From the NCBI RefSeq assembly GCF_001468285.1, contig NZ_LNSB01000014.1, positions 1 through 64,000 on the forward strand: a stretch of 64,000 bases of DNA. Direction: 5' to 3'. The stretch is from Sphingopyxis sp. HIX (lineage in GTDB: Bacteria; Pseudomonadota; Alphaproteobacteria; Sphingomonadales; Sphingomonadaceae). The position numbers were made by a program, and so were the translations under genes. Under the pieces are notes generated by a model that was given only the letters and a program-made list of their open reading frames with translations, made no database searches and was not told where the DNA came from. This document shows positions 1 to 12,343 of the stretch, piece by piece (the first letter of the stretch is position 1; each line of letters opens with the position of its first letter).

Positions 1-335
1 CCCTCCACCATGCTTCGCATGGTCCCCCTCCCCATCGCTTCGCGACAGGGAGGATTAAAAGGGCCGCTCCCGCCCGAAAACCGCCCCAGCAAAAACCGCT
101 TTCCTAATAAATCGCGCCATGGTCTACCCTGCCGGATGACGCCCATGCCCATCCGCAGCACCACGCGCTCACCGCGATTGCCGCTAACCCCTTGTTCCCG
201 CGCGCGATGGGGCGTCAACTTAGTCAACTTCCGCCCCAAACCCGCCACAAAAAATAGGCCCCCCGCTTGGCGGCGGGAGGCCCATGAAGTCAAAGGGATG
301 GGCGGGAGGAAAATCGACCCACCCCCTGGGACAGA
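1..335. other. Left edge without a supported gene
   Basis: This stretch lies beyond the 3' end of the first TonB receptor. The only structure I can support is the transcription terminator at 247..283. An open frame runs rightward from near position 10, but it is proline/arginine-rich, has no recognisable domain and continues antisense into the receptor gene, so I do not call it. Confidence 0.6.
247..283 (-). terminator. Rho-independent terminator of the first TonB receptor gene
   Basis: Ten-base arms at 257-266 and 273-282 pair with one mismatch around a six-base loop. On the minus strand the hairpin is followed directly by TA and a run of six T. It sits 53 bases past the receptor stop codon, as expected for an intrinsic terminator. 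Confidence 0.8.
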
Positions 336-3116
336 TCAGAATTTCGCGCGCACGCCGAACGACAGGCGGCGGCCGGTCATGCGATATTCCTTCGTACGGT
401 CGGGGCTCATCGAATAGATGAACTCCTTCGCATTCAAGAGATTGAGCCCGTCGGCGAAGACCGTGAAATTGTCGGTCAGGTCGTAGGACAGGCTGGCGTC
501 GAGCTGGCCGTAACCGTTGAAATATTCCTGTTCGCTGTTGCGGCCGATCGCGACCTGCAGGAAGTCGTCGCGATAGGTATAGGCGACGCGCGCCTGCAGC
601 CCGTATTTCTCGTAATAGCCGACAAGGCTGTAGGAATATTTCGACAGGCCCTCGAGCGTGTAGGTCGCGCCCGGCGTGATGCTGGGATAGTTCGCGTTCG
701 AGTCGGTGTAGTTGAAGCTGGTCTGGACGCCGAAGCCGTCGAAAGGTTCGGGCAACCAGTTGGCGAAGGACTGGCGGTAGCCGACCTCGAAGCCCTTGAC
801 CGTCGCGCCCTTGCCGTTGCCGGGGACGGTCACCTGGAAGGTGACCTGGTCGACCTGTTGCGGCGTGGTGATCAGCGTCACGAAGCTGTCGATCTTCTTG
901 TAGAAGACTGCGGCGTTGATCAGCGATTCCGGCGCGAAATACCATTCGGCGCCGATTTCGGCCTGCCAGGCGCGGAACGGCTGCAGGTCGGGGTTGCCGC
1001 GGCGGATCGTTTCGTTGCCGGGGTTGGTCTGGATCGTCTGGCGCGGCGACAGGTCGGTCAGCGTCGGGCGCGTCATCACCTTCGACCCTGCGAAGCGCAG
1101 GATGAAATCGTCGGTGACGCTCAGCCGGACGTTCAGCGACGGCAGCCAGTCCTGATATTTGCCCCGGAAGTTGACCGGAATGTTCGGCGAGACGACGATG
1201 TCGTTCTGGCCCGTCGGATTGCCGTTCTGGTCGACACGCGGCCGCGCGCTGAGCACGGTCCGCGACGCGCCTGCCGAGGTATAGTCGGTGTCCTCGAAAC
1301 GCACGCCGGCGTTGATCGCGAGCCCCATGCCGCCGATCTCTGTATCGAGCGAGCCCATCAGATAGGCGATGCGCACCTTCTCGTCGATCACCGACGAGGC
1401 GGTCGCCGACGGCGTCGCGGGGTTGAAGGCGCGCCCGTCGGCGGTCGCGAACTGGTCGACCTGCAGCACCAGCGCGCGCGGGTCGTAAATCACCCAGTCG
1501 CGCAGGATGTCGCCGTCATAGCCCGAGAAGAAACCGCGGTTGGTCGGAGCGAACAGCGCCTGCGGCAGCACCCGGTCCGACCCGCAATAGGCGCATTGCT
1601 CGCCGAACGGCATTTCGAGCCCGCGGATTTCCTTGAGCCGGTTCGACGCCATCGCACCGGCCGCGAGGGTGAAGGGGCCGCCGCCGGGGTTCCATTCGAC
1701 GTCGCCGCGATATTCCTGGATCTCGTCGTCGGCATTCGCGCCGCCACCCCAGATATAATAATGCGCGGTGATCCCCTGCGGGTTGGTCGCGGCATTCTGG
1801 TAATTGGGGCTGGTGAAGCCGTAATCGTAGATCGGGCTGCCGCTGCGGCGGTCGAACCAATGGTCGATATTCTTGCGGCGGATCGTCGTGAACAGATTAT
1901 TCTCGGCCCCGCGCTTGCGCGCGCGCGAAAGCGAGATGTCGAGCTTGACCTTCAAATCGTCGCTGGCCTGCCAGTCGACGTTGGCACCGATCTGGTCGGT
2001 GGTGACGTCGCGGTCGTCGTACTGGATGATCTGGTCGACGAAGCCGCCGACATAGCGCTGGTACACCGCTTCGCCGCCGGTCTGGACGCCGTTGACGACG
2101 CTGCCGCCCTCGACGACCTGCTCGACGAGCGTGCCGCCGGAGAAGTCGTAGGCGAGGCCCGTCTGCTGCTCGAGAAAGCGCGACTTGGTGTAGAGGCCGT
2201 CGATCGTCACGGTGAAGCGATCGGAAGGCTTCAGCTGTATCGCGCCGCTGACGCCCCAGCGGTCGAGTTCGCGCTCGAAGAAGAAGGGCGACAGGTTCGA
2301 CGGCATCGACACATTGGCGAAGGGCTGGACCCCGGGACCGACGCGTGCCCCCAAGGTGTTGTTGACCGTATAATAGCTGTCGGTGCGCGAACGCTTCACA
2401 TGGCCCGCGCCGATGGTGAACTCGTCGATGCGGTTCTTCTGGTTGGTCCAGACGCCCGACAGCGCGACGCCGAAGGTGCCCGCGTCGTTGCGCCAGCTGC
2501 CGACCGCGGCGATCTCGGGGTTGAGCTTCTCCGACAATTCGCTCCACGTGCCCGTCGCCGAGCCCGCGATGTGTAGGCCGGCCTTCTGGTTCAGCGGCCG
2601 CATCGTGCGGATGTCAACCGTCGCGCCGATCGACGCGCCGTTGATGTTCGCCTGCGGCGACTTGTAGACGTCGGCGCCCGAGATCATTTCGGACGGCAGC
2701 ACATCGAACGAGAATTCGCGGCCATTGTTGTCGGTGGCGAGCGTGCGGCCGTTGACGGTGACCGCGTTGAACTTGGGACCGAAACCGCGGACGGTGACGA
2801 AGCGGCCCTCGCCGCGGTTGCGCTCGATCGTCACGCCAGCGATGCGCTGCAGCGATTCGGCGACATTCTGGTCGGGGAGCTTGCCGAGATCCTCGGCGAC
2901 GATCGAGTCGACCACCGCGACGCTTTCGCGCTTCAAGTCGATCGAGGCGCGCTGGCTGGCACGGATGCCGGTGACGACGATCGCATCGCCGTCGGCTTCA
3001 TCGGGGGCCGCGGCGGGAGCGGGCGACTCGCTCTGCGCATAAGCGGAAACCGACAGACCGGCGCTCAAGGCCGAAATGGCGATGCCGCCCACAAGAATGC
3101 GCCGCAAATCAAGCAT
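336..3116 (-). CDS. TonB-dependent receptor (Caulobacter/Xanthomonas type)
   Basis: Outer-membrane active transporter of 926 residues that would import an oligosaccharide or another large ligand using TonB energy. The start at 3116 is chosen because it follows a GGAGGG Shine-Dalgarno sequence and opens with a clean Sec signal peptide ending near SVSAYAQ; an upstream in-frame start would add 58 basic residues. A TonB-box-like DAIVVTGIR lies near residues 43-51. The plug follows with the family signature LGKLPDQNVAESLQRIAGV and a VTVRGFGPKFNAVTVNGR stretch. The barrel ends in the expected aromatic residue (VRAKF). It is divergent from the GH106 gene, so it probably imports products of that enzyme. 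Ligand identity is inferred only from this neighbourhood. Confidence 0.92.
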   Translation of the reverse strand: MLDLRRILVGGIAISALSAGLSVSAYAQSESPAPAAAPDEADGDAIVVTGIRASQRASIDLKRESVAVVDSIVAEDLGKLPDQNVAESLQRIAGVTIERNRGEGRFVTVRGFGPKFNAVTVNGRTLATDNNGREFSFDVLPSEMISGADVYKSPQANINGASIGATVDIRTMRPLNQKAGLHIAGSATGTWSELSEKLNPEIAAVGSWRNDAGTFGVALSGVWTNQKNRIDEFTIGAGHVKRSRTDSYYTVNNTLGARVGPGVQPFANVSMPSNLSPFFFERELDRWGVSGAIQLKPSDRFTVTIDGLYTKSRFLEQQTGLAYDFSGGTLVEQVVEGGSVVNGVQTGGEAVYQRYVGGFVDQIIQYDDRDVTTDQIGANVDWQASDDLKVKLDISLSRARKRGAENNLFTTIRRKNIDHWFDRRSGSPIYDYGFTSPNYQNAATNPQGITAHYYIWGGGANADDEIQEYRGDVEWNPGGGPFTLAAGAMASNRLKEIRGLEMPFGEQCAYCGSDRVLPQALFAPTNRGFFSGYDGDILRDWVIYDPRALVLQVDQFATADGRAFNPATPSATASSVIDEKVRIAYLMGSLDTEIGGMGLAINAGVRFEDTDYTSAGASRTVLSARPRVDQNGNPTGQNDIVVSPNIPVNFRGKYQDWLPSLNVRLSVTDDFILRFAGSKVMTRPTLTDLSPRQTIQTNPGNETIRRGNPDLQPFRAWQAEIGAEWYFAPESLINAAVFYKKIDSFVTLITTPQQVDQVTFQVTVPGNGKGATVKGFEVGYRQSFANWLPEPFDGFGVQTSFNYTDSNANYPSITPGATYTLEGLSKYSYSLVGYYEKYGLQARVAYTYRDDFLQVAIGRNSEQEYFNGYGQLDASLSYDLTDNFTVFADGLNLLNAKEFIYSMSPDRTKEYRMTGRRLSFGVRAKF

Positions 3117-3170
3117 TGAACTACCCTCCTCTACCCTGGTCCCTGGCAGGCGTAGAAATCGCACTGCCTT

Positions 3171-3188
3171 TATCTGAAATATCAGATA
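3171..3188. promoter_or_regulatory. Inverted repeat upstream of the TonB receptor
   Basis: TATCTGA and TCAGATA are perfect 7-base arms separated by AATA. The site is 55-72 bases upstream of the receptor start and so lies in its likely promoter. It looks like an operator for a dimeric regulator. No regulator gene is adjacent, so the binding protein is unknown. Confidence 0.45.
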
Positions 3189-3313
3189 CCGTAATTGACA
3201 TCGCAATGGCAACAGGATTTTGACGATCCGGCGACAAAATTGCGATTTCGGGCGCCGCGGCATCGGCGCGAATGCCCGTAAAACCGCCATTTTGTCGAGA
3301 AAATTTGCGCTGC

Positions 3314-3327
3314 TAATAATATTATTA
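3314..3327. promoter_or_regulatory. AT-rich perfect palindrome upstream of GH106 gene
   Basis: TAATAATATTATTA is a perfect 14-base palindrome inside an unusually AT-rich patch (about 3301-3345) in an otherwise G+C-rich region. It sits 28 bases before the GH106 start. It could be an operator, a promoter core or both. Confidence 0.35.
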
Positions 3328-3355
3328 TATTAATATCAAAAAGTTGGGGAATCGG

Positions 3356-6699
<3,344 letters not shown>

Positions 6700-6703
<4 letters not shown>

Positions 6704-7797
6704 AACCAGGCGCGGAGTCCCATCACCAGGCTGACGCTGCTCGCATCTTCGCCCGCGGCGCGCGCGAAGCGGGCGGTGTCGCCGAATTTGCGCGCCCATT
6801 CGACCCCGACATAGGGCGCGAATTCCCTGACGATCTCGTAGCGGAGGCGAAGGCCGAGCTCCATGTCGGAGAGGCCTGACCCGACGCCGAGCTCGGGCAC
6901 GTCCTGCGCCGCGACATTGAGTTCGGCCATCGGCTGCAGGATCAGCTGCTGCGTGATGCGCTGGTCGTAATATCCTTCGATCCGGGCGCTGACGTCGCCC
7001 TTGTCCGACACAAACAGCGCGCCCTCGACCTCGAACCAATAGGGCGCGAGCCCCTCGAAGCCGACGGTCGCATAGGTCCGGCCGGGGCCATGCCCCAGAT
7101 CCTGGCGGATACCCGCCTGCAGGTTGAAATAGGCATCGACCGGGCGGCTGTAGAGCAATTGCGTCTCGATGCTTTCGATCGCCTCGCCGAAACTGCCCTC
7201 GCCCTCGCTCTTCACCGTCACGCGGTTGATGTCGCCGCCGTACCAGCCCTCGGCGTCCCAGCGATAGCCGTCGCGGCCCTTGCGCACCTGATATTCGGCG
7301 AGGTTGAAGCTCAGGAAGGCGGTGGTCTGCGCGCCATTCTCCAGCATCATCGCGTGGCGCGAATGCTCCATCTCGCTCTTGGGATAGAGACGGTCGGCGT
7401 ACCAGTCGCCCGGCGGCGGCGGCGCGGGGGCATCGCCGGCGGGCAGGTCGGTCCCCACCATGCCCGTAGCCGAAGGCGCGGGCATGGTGGGCGGCGCGAT
7501 GGCCGGGGCGCAATGCCCCATGGCCGCATGCTCGGGCGGACAGGCGGGCGCATCGTCCGGCGCGGCTGCCTCCGCGTCCGGCGTGCAATGCCCCATCGCG
7601 GCATGTTCGGGGGCGCAACTCGCGCCGGCCGGCATCTCCATTTGTCCGTGATCGCCGTCGCCCGCGGGCGCTGGCTTTTCGGGCATCGGCATCGGCGCGG
7701 ACTGGGTTCCGCCATGCCCCGCATGCCCCGACTGGGCCGCAGCGGGGGCGCCTAATGCCAGAGTCGAAAGCCCGGCGAGCAGCAGCGCCGCGCGCAT
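6700..7797 (-). CDS. copB: Copper resistance protein CopB (outer membrane)
   Basis: A 365-residue CopB-family protein, expected to form an outer-membrane beta-barrel that binds or exports copper. A signal peptide (residues 1-22, ending APAAAQ) precedes a His/Met-rich region of about 120 residues with HAGHGG, MPMPEK and two near-identical CxPEHAAMGHC motifs. The CopB core starts near GDWYADRLYPKSEMEHSRHA and ends in an aromatic residue (LRAWF). The ATG shares one base with the copA stop (TGATG), so translation is coupled to copA. It forms the distal end of the sigma-copA-copB unit. The two CxPEHAAMGHC repeats are not a feature I associate with classical CopB, and the same motif recurs in the neighbouring CopA. 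Confidence 0.92.
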
Positions 7798-9584
7798 CAC
7801 GCCGCCTCCCCCTTCGGGCGCACGCTGACGACGCGCATCATTCCGGCGTGCATGTGATAGAGGAGGTGACAGTGGAAGGCCCAGTCGCCGAGCGCGTCGG
7901 CGGTGAAGTCGAAGGTCGCGATACCCCCCGGCTGGACGATCACCGTATGCTTGCGCGGCGCGCGGTCGCCCTTCCCCGTCACCAGCTCGAAGAAATGGCC
8001 GTGCAGGTGGATCGGGTGGACCATCATCGAATCGTTGATCAGGTTCACGCGCACGCGCTCGCCCTCGATGAAGGGAATGGGCTCGTGGTGGTCGGACATC
8101 TTCACGCCGTCGAACGACCACATGAAGCGCTCCATATTGCCCGTCAGATGGATGTCGAGCGAGCGGCTCGGCGCGCGCACGTCGGGGTTGCGCTCGAGCG
8201 CGACGAGGTCGCGGTAGGTGAGCACCTTGTGCCCCACATCCTCCAGCCCCTGCCCCGGCTCGCCCATGCGGTCGGCGGGCATCGGCGAGATCGTCTGCAC
8301 GCTGGGGTCGCGCTTGACCTGCGGCGCGACCGAAAAGTCGCGCATGCTGTGCTCCATCCCGCCCGCGCCATGGCCCATGGCGGCATGGTCCACGGCAGGT
8401 GCGGCCTCGGCCGGCGTGCAATGTCCCATGGCCGCATGCTCGGGCGCGCAGGCCGCGTCGCCGCCGCCCGCCATCGCGCCCATGCCCATGTCCTTCATCG
8501 TCGCGAGCGGGCGTTTGCGGAGCGGCGGCACCTCGGCGGCCATACCCGCGCGCGGCGCCAGCGTCGCGCGAGCCATGCCCGAGCGGTCGTTGACCTCGGC
8601 GATGAAGCTGTAGGCGCGATCGGCAGCGGGGGTGACGATCACGTCATAGGTTTCGGCGACGCCGATCTGGAACTCATCGACCGGCAGCGGCACGACGTTG
8701 AGTCCGTCGGCCTGGACGATCGTCATGCCGAGCCCCGGGATGCGGATATTGAAGATCGACATCGCCGAGGCGTTGACGATGCGCAGCCGCACGCGCTCGC
8801 CGGGACCGAAGAGCGCGGTCCAGTTGTCGCGCGGGCCGTGGCCGTTGATCAGGAAGGTGTAGGTCGAGCCGTTGACGTCGGCGACGTCGGTCGGATCCAT
8901 CCGCATCGCGCCCCATTCGACGCGTTCCTCGAGCGACTGATCCTCGCCCGCGAGCAACCCGCCGAGCGTCTGGCGCTGCCTGTTGAAATGCCCAGGATTG
9001 ACCTTGAGTTTGCGAAAGATCGCCTCGGGCGACAGGCGGCTGTGGTCGGACAGCACGATCACATGCTCACGGTCGTAGGCGACGGGGTCGGCGTCCCTGG
9101 GATCGATGATCAGCGGGCCACAATGGCCGATCTGCTCCTGCAGCCCCGAATGGCTGTGGTACCAATAGGTCCCCGCCTGCACGACGGGAAATTCATAGAC
9201 GAAGGTCGAGCGCGCCTTGATGCCGGGGAAGCTGACGCCGGGCACGCCGTCCATATGGAAGGGCAGGATCAGTCCGTGCCAGTGGATCGAGCTTTCCTCG
9301 TCGAGGTCATTGATCACAGTCAATCGCGCCCGCTGCCCTTCGCGCAGGCGGACAAGCGGTCCGGGGATCGTGCCGTTGATCCCGATCGCACGGCTGATCT
9401 TGCCGTCGACGCGCATCGTCTGCCGCGCGATGCGGAGCGTAATATCCTCGCCCGACACGGTCGGCAGCTGCGATCGGAGACCCGCCGACACCGGCTGCGC
9501 CCAGGCGGGGAACCAGGCGGCGAGCGCCGCCGCGGCGCCGCCCCCCGCTGCCGCGCCGATAAAGTGCCGCCGATCGATCCGCAT
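7797..9584 (-). CDS. copA: Multicopper oxidase CopA, Tat-exported
   Basis: Periplasmic multicopper oxidase of 595 residues that would oxidise Cu(I) to less toxic Cu(II). The start is set at 9584 because it places the Tat motif DRRHFIGAAAGG at the N-terminus; an earlier TTG would add 11 residues before it. Copper ligands are visible in order: SIHWHG, WYHSHSGLQEQIGHCGPL, then at the C-terminus HPIHLHGHFFEL and FHCHLLYHMHAGMMRVV, giving the T1/T2/T3 set. A Met/His-rich insert contains CAPEHAAMGHC followed by VDHAAMGHGAGGMEH, the same motif as in CopB. It lies 57 bases downstream of the ECF sigma gene and is probably transcribed with it. Confidence 0.95.
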   Translation of the reverse strand: MRIDRRHFIGAAAGGGAAAALAAWFPAWAQPVSAGLRSQLPTVSGEDITLRIARQTMRVDGKISRAIGINGTIPGPLVRLREGQRARLTVINDLDEESSIHWHGLILPFHMDGVPGVSFPGIKARSTFVYEFPVVQAGTYWYHSHSGLQEQIGHCGPLIIDPRDADPVAYDREHVIVLSDHSRLSPEAIFRKLKVNPGHFNRQRQTLGGLLAGEDQSLEERVEWGAMRMDPTDVADVNGSTYTFLINGHGPRDNWTALFGPGERVRLRIVNASAMSIFNIRIPGLGMTIVQADGLNVVPLPVDEFQIGVAETYDVIVTPAADRAYSFIAEVNDRSGMARATLAPRAGMAAEVPPLRKRPLATMKDMGMGAMAGGGDAACAPEHAAMGHCTPAEAAPAVDHAAMGHGAGGMEHSMRDFSVAPQVKRDPSVQTISPMPADRMGEPGQGLEDVGHKVLTYRDLVALERNPDVRAPSRSLDIHLTGNMERFMWSFDGVKMSDHHEPIPFIEGERVRVNLINDSMMVHPIHLHGHFFELVTGKGDRAPRKHTVIVQPGGIATFDFTADALGDWAFHCHLLYHMHAGMMRVVSVRPKGEAA

Positions 9585-9641
9585 GATAGTCCCGTCTTCC
9601 TCTTGTATCCGAAGCATATACGCGCGCGACGCGCGCGCCCC

Positions 9642-10205
9642 TCACGCGTCCAGCATCGCGCGGAGCTTCGCGCGCGCGCGATAGAGGCGCGTCTCGACCG
9701 CCTTTTCGCTGACGCCCAGCATTGCGGCCGCTTCCGTCTGGCTCAACTCCTCGATGCCCCGCAATATGATGACTTCGCGCAGATTGGCCGGCAGGTCCAT
9801 GATCGCCTTTTGCACCCGCGCCAGCTCGGCGCGGTCGCTCGCTTCGACGTCGATCGACGGGGTGTCGCTCGCGACTTCATAGGCGCTCTCGAGCGGCAGC
9901 GCGCGCGCGAAAAAGGCGCGGACCTTGCGGCGGCGCGCCCAGTCGCGGCATTTATTGAGCGCGATACGCGAGATCCAGACGCGAAACGGCCGCTCGCCGT
10001 CGTAGCGCGCGAGCGCGGCGAAACCGGCGACGAAGCTTTCCTGCACCAGGTCCATCGCCTCGCCCTCGTCACCGACATGCGCATGGATCAGGCGAAAGAC
10101 CGGGGCCTTGTAGCGCGCCAGCAATTCGCGATACGCCTCTTGCCCGCCCGCGAGCGCGAGCGCCGCGAGCTCGCGCTCGCCAAGCTGCGCCAGCGCGCCG
10201 GTCAC
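9642..10205 (-). CDS. ECF sigma factor (CnrH-like) next to copper genes
   Basis: Sigma-70 family ECF factor of 187 residues. Region 2 is seen in the stretch from YRELLARYKAPVFRLI to ARYDGERPFRVWISRIALN, and region 4 in LPANLREVIILRGIEELS followed by QTEAAAMLGVSEKAVETRLY, a typical helix-turn-helix. It starts with GTG at 10205, overlapping the stop of the preceding CnrX-like gene by four bases (GTGA). The order CnrY-like, CnrX-like, sigma matches the cnrYXH cobalt/nickel cassette, but here it leads into copA-copB, so it probably activates copper resistance. Its target promoter was not identified. Confidence 0.9.
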   Translation of the reverse strand: MTGALAQLGERELAALALAGGQEAYRELLARYKAPVFRLIHAHVGDEGEAMDLVQESFVAGFAALARYDGERPFRVWISRIALNKCRDWARRRKVRAFFARALPLESAYEVASDTPSIDVEASDRAELARVQKAIMDLPANLREVIILRGIEELSQTEAAAMLGVSEKAVETRLYRARAKLRAMLDA

Positions 10206-10633
10206 CTCGCATCGGCGGTCAGCGCCTTGACCACATGCTTGTCGAACAGCGCCGCCTGCTCGGCATCGAGGACGCTGCGCATCGCGAACAGGTGCCGCAG
10301 CGTTTCCTTCTGCAATTCGCCCATCAGCCTATGCGTGTCGTCGATCGCCGCGGTGACGCGCGGGCCATAGCCATGCTCGGCCTCGATCGCCTGCGCGAGG
10401 CGGGTGTTGGCGGCGCGCATCTCGCCCTCCAGCGCCGCGCGCCGTCCCGCGAAGCGCGCCTCGATCGCCTCCAGCCGCTTTTCCTGCGCGGCCGACAGCG
10501 TGAGTTCGCGGTGCAACAGTGCATGGAGCTCGGTCTCGCTCTGCCGCGGTGCGTCGACGAGCAGCCGGCCGGCGAAGACGCCGGCGAGCGCCGCGACGAA
10601 GGCGATGAAGCCGATGATCGCGACCCGCCGCAT
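10202..10633 (-). CDS. CnrX-like periplasmic metal sensor
   Basis: A 143-residue membrane-anchored periplasmic protein of the Metal_resist/CnrX-CpxP type. One N-terminal transmembrane helix (about residues 4-24, VAIIGFIAFVAALAGVFAG) precedes an all-helical domain rich in Glu, Arg and His: SETELHALLHRELTLS, then a long coiled-coil-like helix and HRLMGELQKETLRHLF. In CnrX, metal binding in the periplasm releases the CnrY-bound sigma factor. By analogy this protein would detect copper or another thiophilic metal. Its ATG overlaps the upstream stop (TGATG) and its stop overlaps the sigma start (GTGA), so the three products are probably made in fixed ratio. Confidence 0.78.
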   Translation of the reverse strand: MRRVAIIGFIAFVAALAGVFAGRLLVDAPRQSETELHALLHRELTLSAAQEKRLEAIEARFAGRRAALEGEMRAANTRLAQAIEAEHGYGPRVTAAIDDTHRLMGELQKETLRHLFAMRSVLDAEQAALFDKHVVKALTADAR

Positions 10634-10899
10634 CAGCGCGCATCCAGCAAGGTCGAGGGCGCGAGCGGGCTCGCCGAAATCAGCGGGGTGAGCGGGCTCG
10701 CGGCGACGGCTTGCGGCGCGAAGGCGCTGCCCGCCACCATGCCGCCGCCGAGCGAGAAGAGCGCCGCGACCATCATCAGCCGCCGTGTCGCCGCGATCTC
10801 GGCCTTTCGCGCCACGAGCGCGGCGAGCACGCGGTCGTCGAGCGCGTCCAGCGCCGGAGGCAACGCCGCGGTATTCAGCTTTCGAAACGCATCGTCCAT
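10633..10899 (-). CDS. CnrY-like anti-sigma factor, membrane
   Basis: A small 88-residue protein beginning MDDAFRKLNTAALP. A hydrophilic N-terminal half (to about residue 40) could clasp the sigma factor. One transmembrane helix follows (LMMVAALFSLGGGMVAGSAF) with a short periplasmic Ala/Pro/Ser tail. Size, topology and first position in the cassette match CnrY. The family is divergent, so the call rests on topology and synteny rather than a motif. ATG 10899 is preferred to an upstream start 17 codons earlier. It is divergent from copC across 138 bases that must hold both promoters. Confidence 0.65.
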   Translation of the reverse strand: MDDAFRKLNTAALPPALDALDDRVLAALVARKAEIAATRRLMMVAALFSLGGGMVAGSAFAPQAVAASPLTPLISASPLAPSTLLDAR

Positions 10900-11037
10900 C
10901 GCCTGATCACCGGTCCTTTCACCAGCGCTATACGCGCCCGCGCACGCCACCCCTCATTTCCTTTTTCGCCGACCGGGCGCGAGGGGCGCCGCCGCGCCCT
11001 GCGTATTAGCAGCACGACCCTGTGATTGGAGCCCAAT

Positions 11038-11418
11038 ATGATAAAGCCTGCCCTCGCCGCCCTTGCCGCCGCGGCGCTCACTCTGGCGCCGACCGCCGCG
11101 CTGGCGCACGCCAGGCTGCTGGCGTCCACCCCCGCCGCGAACGCCACGGTGGCCAAGGTAACCACGATCCAGCTGAAATTCAGCGAAAAGCTCATCCCCG
11201 CGACCGTGCGCGCCGAGCTGGTGATGACCGCCATGCCGGGCATGGCCGACCATCCGCCGATGAAGATCTCGATCGGCTCGGCGATGGGCAAGGACGGCAA
11301 GTCGATGACACTCACCCCGAAGCGTGCGCTCGCCGCCGGCACCTACAAGGTGACCTGGTCAGCCGCGGGCGCCGACACGCACCGCATGGGCAGCGACTTC
11401 GCCTTCACGGTGAAATAA
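11038..11418 (+). CDS. copC: Copper-binding protein CopC
   Basis: Periplasmic copper carrier of 126 residues. A signal peptide ends at AALA, giving a mature protein starting HARLLASTPAANATV, so the conserved copper-ligand His is residue 1 of the mature protein. The C-terminal GADTHRMGSDFAFTV matches the CopC beta-barrel end, with the usual Asp/His site. A Met/His stretch (MTAMPGMADHPPM) may add Cu(I) sites. The ATG at 11038 has GGAG seven bases upstream. It is followed three bases later by copD. Confidence 0.93.
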   Translation: MIKPALAALAAAALTLAPTAALAHARLLASTPAANATVAKVTTIQLKFSEKLIPATVRAELVMTAMPGMADHPPMKISIGSAMGKDGKSMTLTPKRALAAGTYKVTWSAAGADTHRMGSDFAFTVK

Positions 11419-11421
11419 GTC

Positions 11422-12333
11422 ATGACCGATCCGCTCATGACCGGCCTCAGGTTCCTGCTCTTCGCCGACCTGATGCTGGTCATGGGGCTGGCCGCCTTCC
11501 CGCTCTATGCGCTCCGTGCCGGCGAGCGCGAGGATACGGAGCTCGTCGCCGGATTGACCGCGCCGCAGCCCTGGCTCTGCGGTCTCGGCCTCCTCGTCTC
11601 GCTCGGCGGCATGCTCGTTCTCACCGCGAATATGATGGGCATCGCGGTGACCGACGTCGGCCCCGACATGCTGGCAACAATGGCTTTCGAGAGCGACGCC
11701 GGCAAGGCGTGGATCGTTCGCACGCTCGCGCTCGTCGCCGCCGCGATCGCCGCGACGCAGCTCGGCCGGAGCCCGGCGGCAGCGATGCGCGTGCTGGCCT
11801 TGACGGGGGCGGTCGCGCTCGCCAGCCTCGCCTGGTCGGGCCATGCCGCCGCGAGCGAAGGCCTCGCCGGGGCGGTGCACCGCATTGCCGACGCGCTGCA
11901 CCTGATCGCGGCAGGGATCTGGATCGGCGCGATCGGCGCCTTCCTGGTCCTGCTGCGCCCGGCGGCGGGCGACGCCGGACAGGCACGGCTCAACCTCGCC
12001 GCGCGCAGCCTCGACCGCTTCGCACGCGTCGGCACGCTCTGCGTGCTCACCGTGACCGCCACGGGGCTGGTCAATCTGCAGATGATCGTCGGCATCGGCC
12101 GGGCCGGGCGGCTCCTCGATTCCGCCTATGGCCAGCTGCTCGTCGCCAAATTGCTGTTCTTCGCCGCGATGCTCGGCTTCGCGGCGCTCAACCGCTGGCG
12201 GCTGGTGCCCGCCCCGGCGCTCGTCGGCGGCGGCGCATCGACCCGCGCGATCCGCACCAGCCTCGCGCTCGAAGCCAGCGCCGCCGCGCTGATCCTTGCG
12301 CTGGTCGCGGCGCTGGGTTTGCTGGAACCCTGA
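11422..12333 (+). CDS. copD: Copper resistance membrane protein CopD
   Basis: Inner-membrane CopD-family protein of 303 residues with about eight predicted transmembrane helices. Together with CopC it is thought to move copper across the cytoplasmic membrane, often to supply cuproenzymes. Recognisable features are SLAWSGHAAASEGLAGAVHR and RIADALHLIAAGIWIGAIG, carrying the conserved periplasmic-face His residues, and FARVGTLCVLTVTATGL. It follows copC by three bases as a two-gene operon and ends ten bases before the convergent Lrp gene. Confidence 0.93.
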   Translation: MTDPLMTGLRFLLFADLMLVMGLAAFPLYALRAGEREDTELVAGLTAPQPWLCGLGLLVSLGGMLVLTANMMGIAVTDVGPDMLATMAFESDAGKAWIVRTLALVAAAIAATQLGRSPAAAMRVLALTGAVALASLAWSGHAAASEGLAGAVHRIADALHLIAAGIWIGAIGAFLVLLRPAAGDAGQARLNLAARSLDRFARVGTLCVLTVTATGLVNLQMIVGIGRAGRLLDSAYGQLLVAKLLFFAAMLGFAALNRWRLVPAPALVGGGASTRAIRTSLALEASAAALILALVAALGLLEP

Positions 12334-12343
12334 AAGGAAACGG

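Noticed and set aside
858-2576. 572-codon + frame antisense to the first TonB receptor
   Set aside because: Same G+C-driven shadow effect; no signal, motif or SD.
7755-10370. 871-codon + frame antisense to copA and the sigma gene
   Set aside because: It crosses several well-supported minus-strand genes and has low-complexity composition.
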